A stretch of DNA of 8,723 nt from Anaerolineae bacterium (GTDB lineage Bacteria; Chloroflexota; Anaerolineae; 4572-78; J111). The stretch covers positions 1 through 8,723 of the forward strand of contig JAGRBY010000294.1 in NCBI GenBank assembly GCA_020433835.1, written 5' to 3'. Shown here piece by piece: positions 5,912 to 8,723 of this stretch. The notes below the pieces were generated by a model. The model was not told the DNA's origin and ran no database searches. It worked only from the letters and a program-made list of their open reading frames with translations. The position numbers and the translations under genes were made by a program. Each line of letters opens with the position of its first letter. Position 1 is the first letter of the stretch.

Positions 5912-6706
5912 ATGCTATCCAAGAATGAAAAAGGTAAACCTACCAGCACGCCTTATTTTTATCGTTGTCACTTCGGGGTATTCCTCTTAATGGCTGGGTT
6001 GTTGTTAGGCTGTGGAATTCTTGATAGCATTACTCACCAACTACGCCCAGGAAATCAAAACAAAAATGCTTCGCAAGGTGTGGAGGCAGAGGCAGCACCG
6101 GCTGATAATGCCACCCCGAACCAATTGCAGGATGAGGACACACCATCAACGGTAAATACCGATGATACCGAATCCTCCGGATCGCCTTCTCAAGTAACGG
6201 TGTCCAGCGATGGAACCGGCGATTTTGCCACACTAGTGGAGGCTGTGGCGGCGATATCTCCCGAGTCTACAATCATCCTCGGTATAGGAACGTTTAATCT
6301 GCCAAACCCACTGGAAATAAACAAGCCGTTAACTCTAAAAGGAGCAGGCCCGGACCAAACAAAGATCGCCTCCGAAGCAGCCGATTATGTTGTCAAATAC
6401 ACTGGCGATGGTCAATTTATTATTGACGGTATCGCGTTTCAGCATAAAGGCGAAAAGCCGGCCAATGTGCTAGACGTGATGCAAGGAACCGTGGATTTTA
6501 ACAACTGTTCCGTTTCCGGTGGCATCCGTTCAAAAGAGGAAAAAGTTGACGGCGGGGGATTGATCTTTAGAAACAATACCACCGGCAGTGTCAAAAACTG
6601 TGAAGCAGAAGAAAACGGGTGGGCCGGTATTGCTGTTGTAGACGAGGCCCAACTAACCCTGGAAGAGAATAATTGCTCAACAATGCGGCCGGAATCCTAT
6701 TCATAG
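5912..6706 (+). CDS. Beta-helix lipoprotein, truncated by a frameshift
   Basis: 264 aa as read. Signal peptide with lipobox LLLGC (Cys at about residue 34) predicts lipid anchoring outside the membrane. A low-complexity acidic/Thr/Ser linker follows (about 42-90). Then comes a right-handed parallel beta-helix domain: VTVSSDGTGDFATLVEAVAA is the usual entry segment of pectin-lyase-fold proteins, followed by TIILGIGTFNL, LEINKPLTLKGAG and repeated rungs with an N-C pattern (DFNNCSVSGG, VKNCEAEENGWAGIAVVDEA). Such domains bind or cleave polysaccharide or act as surface scaffolds; no catalytic set is evident. The frame ends abruptly in STMRPESYS at 6706, in the middle of a rung. The next rung continues in the frame at 6679-6897, so one base has probably been lost near 6678. 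The product is therefore truncated, or the gene is a pseudogene, or the sequence has an error. Confidence 0.8.
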   Translation: MLSKNEKGKPTSTPYFYRCHFGVFLLMAGLLLGCGILDSITHQLRPGNQNKNASQGVEAEAAPADNATPNQLQDEDTPSTVNTDDTESSGSPSQVTVSSDGTGDFATLVEAVAAISPESTIILGIGTFNLPNPLEINKPLTLKGAGPDQTKIASEAADYVVKYTGDGQFIIDGIAFQHKGEKPANVLDVMQGTVDFNNCSVSGGIRSKEEKVDGGGLIFRNNTTGSVKNCEAEENGWAGIAVVDEAQLTLEENNCSTMRPESYS

Positions 6707-6897
6707 ATAACGCCTTGGGAACAGCAGGCAAACGGTTCATCCATTTCTGCCTGGCAGGTGACGCTCCATCCGGTGCAGGAGGGAACAGCATCCACGGGCC
6801 CCGTATTGGAAGACCAATTTCCGGACTTGAACTAAAGCCTAAAAAGAAACTGTCGTTAATTCTCCGCAAAAAATCGTACTCAGAATCACGAAGATAG
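6679..6897 (+). pseudogene. Detached C-terminal part of the beta-helix lipoprotein, shifted frame
   Basis: Read one base out of phase with the upstream frame, this stretch gives NNAAGILFIDNALG, which continues the broken rung: KNCEAEENGWAGIAVVDEA aligns with NNCS+NNAAGILFIDNA. The reading goes on with LAGDAPSGAGGNSIHG, again loosely rung-like, and stops at the TAG at 6895-6897. The region after about 6725 fits the repeat less well, so further small deletions are possible. It has no start codon or ribosome site of its own that would make it an independent gene. Confidence 0.65.
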
Positions 6898-6935
6898 TGA
6901 CAAGTTATTACAGATTTGTTAGATAAGGAATGGAG

Positions 6936-7057
6936 TATGAGTTACGCAGTTCGTAGAACAATTTGCCAAATTGTTCGTATTTTGAGGCCAATAAGACGCA
7001 CAAATGTGCAATTTATGCTACAAAACGCCTGATTTCGCGTTAACTGCGTAACTCATA
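6936..7057. mobile_element. 122-bp MITE-like element with 16-bp perfect terminal inverted repeats
   Basis: TATGAGTTACGCAGTT (6936-6951) and AACTGCGTAACTCATA (7042-7057) are perfect reverse complements. The sequence TGGAG sits immediately outside each end (6931-6935 and 7058-7062), a clean 5-bp target duplication (ATGGAG, 6 bp, if the last A is counted as target). Length, termini and lack of coding capacity fit a miniature inverted-repeat transposable element moved by a transposase not present here. The transposase family is not assignable with confidence. Inside are a 9-bp-stem hairpin (6956-6976) and a small GCACA/TGTGC hairpin (6998-7009). The right end abuts the ribosome site of the secreted-protein gene. 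Confidence 0.8.
6956..6976. repeat. Perfect 9-bp hairpin inside the MITE-like element
   Basis: GAACAATTT (6956-6964) and AAATTGTTC (6968-6976) flank the triloop GCC. It lies four bases inside the left terminal repeat and could be a subterminal transposase-recognition structure or part of the fold of a transcript that runs through. Confidence 0.7.
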
Positions 7058-7058
7058 T

Positions 7059-7062
7059 GGAG
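7059..7062 (+). promoter_or_regulatory. Ribosome binding site of the secreted-protein gene, lying in the MITE target duplication
   Basis: GGAG is six bases before the ATG at 7069. It is part of TGGAG, the right-hand target duplication of the MITE-like element. An equivalent copy sits at 6932-6935 on the far side of the element. The ATG at 7057 overlaps this site and has none of its own, so 7069 is the preferred start. Confidence 0.75.
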
Positions 7063-7068
7063 AACGAA

Positions 7069-8241
7069 ATGGCTCGTAAAAGCTGGCAACTAATCTTTTT
7101 AATACTATTTTCTCTATCGCTGGCTCCAGTTCTGGCAAGGGCCTTCAATGTCGGCTCGCTGGCTGTCGGACGGCGTTGGGATGATATGTGTGCAGAGCAT
7201 GACAATTTTCTGGCTCACGCTTTGCAAAGTATGCCGGTTCAGACAGTAAAGCCGGCTTGGGTCGCAAGTTACAATTTTGATATTATTGCCACCCATCCCC
7301 TAACCGAAGCTCCGGCTAATGGGCTACCTCCCGCTCAATGGTGTACCGCAAATTTTACCGGCTGCCCCACAAGTAATGGAGTAGCAACTACGGAGATAGT
7401 GGCCACTGATATCTTTAAAGAGGTATACAATGATGGAATGTGGATTATCTCTACGTTAGATGTTAGCGGGACTATGAAACTAATGGATATCAATATTAAT
7501 GGGGATAATTACGGGCAGCATAATGGTCTTGTATTTAACCGCCGCCGTACGGCCACAGCCGGAACATGGCCCCAGTTTTTTGTACTATATGCCAACGGAT
7601 TTATCCGGCTAAAACCTATGGGCGAAAGTGACTCATCAATGGACGATCCTTGTTTTGGCACTTCGGCTGTGTTAGGACCATACCAATTTGCACCGCCGTT
7701 ACTGGCCAGCGCCCCCCACCCGGAACTGCATCCAATTCTCGATCAGGCTAATGTTAGCTTGAGTGGCCCCGGCAAAAAGCCATCATTAAGCGCGAAAGGT
7801 AGATTTGTCGATAGCTCAGCCACTACGTTTATGAATGCTACCTGGCTCATCTCTACCACCAGAGTCGATACAAGTGAAACGCGACTGAATGTGCAGCAAC
7901 AGACTCGGGGGATAATAGAGCTATCCCTTAAAAATGTCTCCGGAAACAGTGTGTTGGGGGCTGCTTCTCTCAGCAGCATGTGGGTCGATGCTGACACGCA
8001 CGATGCTGATGTTTTGCAGCTCATAGATAAAACCGGGCAAGTTCACCAAATTCATGCGAGTGATATCACAGGCACACCATTTGGTGAAACTTTACCCTTT
8101 AGCGTAAATTCTCCCTATACCTTAAGCTTGGTGACTACAACCGCCACCGATCATAATGTGGGTGCGCCTGATATGCACCTCTACTTAAAGCAGGCTTCAT
8201 TTTATCTGCCAGTCTATTTACCTATCGTTAGGAAGTCTTAG
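7069..8241 (+). CDS. Secreted protein of unknown function with YLPIVRKS C-terminal tail
   Basis: 390 aa. A classical signal peptide is visible: basic MARK, a hydrophobic core LIFLILFSLSLA, and cleavage probably after ARA (about residue 25). The mature part has no membrane segment and is rich in Ser, Thr, Asn and beta-type sequence, with four cysteines (DDMC, QWC, TGC, DDPC) that may form disulfides. Two stretches look loosely alike (MWIISTLDVSGTMKLM and ATWLISTTRVDTSETRL), suggesting a duplicated beta domain. The protein ends FYLPVYLPIVRKS; short YLP.V.R endings are common on exported Chloroflexota proteins (established only as an informal pattern) and may be a sorting or anchoring tail. No enzyme family is recognised. 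The start at 7069 is chosen from the GGAG site. The MITE-like element lies directly upstream and may change its expression. Confidence 0.75.
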   Translation: MARKSWQLIFLILFSLSLAPVLARAFNVGSLAVGRRWDDMCAEHDNFLAHALQSMPVQTVKPAWVASYNFDIIATHPLTEAPANGLPPAQWCTANFTGCPTSNGVATTEIVATDIFKEVYNDGMWIISTLDVSGTMKLMDININGDNYGQHNGLVFNRRRTATAGTWPQFFVLYANGFIRLKPMGESDSSMDDPCFGTSAVLGPYQFAPPLLASAPHPELHPILDQANVSLSGPGKKPSLSAKGRFVDSSATTFMNATWLISTTRVDTSETRLNVQQQTRGIIELSLKNVSGNSVLGAASLSSMWVDADTHDADVLQLIDKTGQVHQIHASDITGTPFGETLPFSVNSPYTLSLVTTTATDHNVGAPDMHLYLKQASFYLPVYLPIVRKS

Positions 8242-8300
8242 AAATGACTTAGACGTTTCCCGGCTGCGTATCTGACCTTAAACTTTTTCTAGTATCGTGA

Positions 8301-8505
8301 GCGATTCGCCTCTTTCCTGAAATAATATCGTCAATTCGCATGCGATTCGCCACTCTCCTGAGAAAATATCGCTAATTCGCATGCGATTCGCCGCTCTCCT
8401 GAAATAATATCGCTAACTCGCATGCGATTCGCTGCTCTCCTGAAATAATATCGCTAACTCGCATGCGATTCGCCGCTCTCCTGAGAAAATACTGCTATTC
8501 TGTAT
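8301..8505. repeat. Five tandem 41-bp repeat units
   Basis: Units start at 8301, 8342, 8383, 8424 and 8465, each with GCGATTCGC or GCGATTCGCC, then a CTCTCCTGA-type core, an AT-rich middle, and an end like CTAACTCGCAT. Units 3 and 4 differ by one base; unit 1 is more diverged; unit 5 decays after its middle. The AT-rich core comes in two versions: AAATAAT in units 1, 3 and 4, and GAGAAAAT in units 2 and 5. At each of the four unit junctions the sequence TCGCATGCGA is a perfect 10-bp palindrome. Within units 2-4, GCGAT and ATCGC could also pair. The period is not a multiple of three, which argues against coding. Confidence 0.9.
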
Positions 8506-8624
8506 ACAAAACACCGAACCCGTAAGATGAGATCGAGCGCGATGGTCAAAAACACCAATCTAATTGACGAAATCAACAATTCTTTCCTGCAAAAGTGACC
8601 GTCACCTTCAAAGTTAGAAGTGCC

Positions 8625-8640
8625 GGGTAAATACCCTTTT
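8625..8640 (+). terminator. Weak terminator-like hairpin
   Basis: GGGTA and TACCC pair around AA and are followed by TTTT. The stem is only five pairs and it lies almost 400 bp after the last gene, so it is a weak candidate. Confidence 0.25.
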
Positions 8641-8643
8641 CAG

Positions 8644-8691
8644 TAACGCTGCCTAAAGCGGGTAGCTCTGCACGAAATCGTGGTAGCGTTA
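8644..8691. repeat. Nested inverted repeat, possible structured RNA or mobile-element remnant
   Basis: TAACGCTGCC (8644-8653) pairs with GGTAGCGTTA (8682-8691), ten pairs with one G-U if transcribed. Inside it, CACGA and TCGTG (8671-8682) form a small hairpin that shares the last base with the outer stem, so the two may be alternatives. No known RNA family is recognised. Confidence 0.35.
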
Positions 8692-8723
8692 GAACCCAGG
8701 TTTTTCTTGAACATGAGACCGGC

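Larger units (their letters stand above)
8242..8723. other. Non-coding region with tandem repeats and small hairpins
   Basis: No frame of useful length with a ribosome site is visible here on either strand. It holds the 41-bp tandem array (8301-8505) and then a stretch with an interrupted palindrome GTGACcGTCAC (8595-8605), a GGGTA/TACCC hairpin followed by TTTT (8625-8640), and a longer stem (8644-8691). Nothing is recognised in 8242-8300 or 8506-8590. Confidence 0.6.

Noticed and set aside
6591..6869. Minus-strand open frame over the broken end of the beta-helix gene
   Set aside because: Composition and position fit a shadow of the decayed plus-strand gene; no ribosome site and no recognisable fold.
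7743..8024. Minus-strand open frame inside the secreted-protein gene
   Set aside because: Lies entirely inside a well-supported gene and has no features of its own.
8301..8505. CRISPR array
   Set aside because: The units are alike over their whole 41 bp; there are no unique spacers between conserved repeats, and no cas gene is near.
8644..8697. Integron attC site
   Set aside because: The GTTAGAA at the right does not match the GTTRRRY core, and no integrase or gene cassette is present.

Overview
The window (about 45% G+C by eye) reads like accessory or lineage-specific chromosome of a free-living bacterium, most probably a Chloroflexota (Anaerolineae-like) member. That placement is inference. 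It rests on an exported protein ending in the YLPIVRKS-type tail often seen on secreted Chloroflexota proteins, on lipoproteins built from Ig/PKD-like and PPC-like beta modules, and on an NTPase joined to an OmpR-type winged helix. There is no rRNA, tRNA, CRISPR array or transposase.

Layout. (1) 1-1412, minus strand: a two-gene operon with a 22-bp gap. It encodes a one-TM protein with an Ig-like ectodomain, then a lipoprotein with a PKD-like domain, a Pro/Thr linker and at least two tandem PPC-like domains; the lipoprotein runs off the left edge. (2) 1573-2904, plus: a divergently placed STAND/AAA-like ATPase with a C-terminal winged-helix DNA-binding domain. (3) 2901-4619, minus: a membrane-tethered coiled-coil protein with an aminoglycoside-phosphotransferase/protein-kinase-like domain. 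It converges on the ATPase gene so tightly that the stop codons overlap inside an 18-nt palindrome. (4) 4620-4851: a divergent intergenic region with a pair of CCAA..TTGG palindromic boxes 30 bp apart. (5) 4852-5772, plus: a PH-like four-TM protein and a small two-TM protein. (6) 5912-6897, plus: a right-handed beta-helix lipoprotein broken by an apparent one-base deletion. (7) 6936-7057: a 122-bp MITE-like element with 16-bp perfect terminal inverted repeats and a 5-bp target duplication (TGGAG) that is also the Shine-Dalgarno sequence of the next gene. (8) 7069-8241, plus: a secreted protein of unknown function. (9) 8242-8723: non-coding, with five tandem 41-bp units and then several small hairpins.

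How the genes may work together (inference). Most products are exported or membrane-bound and carry interaction folds. The ATPase-winged helix could act as a signal-gated transcription regulator and the tethered kinase as its signalling partner, with the surface lipoproteins and Ig-like protein as outputs or sensors. Gene adjacency is the only support for this. The best-supported unusual items are the MITE that regenerated a ribosome binding site, the frameshifted beta-helix gene, the 41-bp tandem array and the tail-to-tail NTPase/kinase pair.
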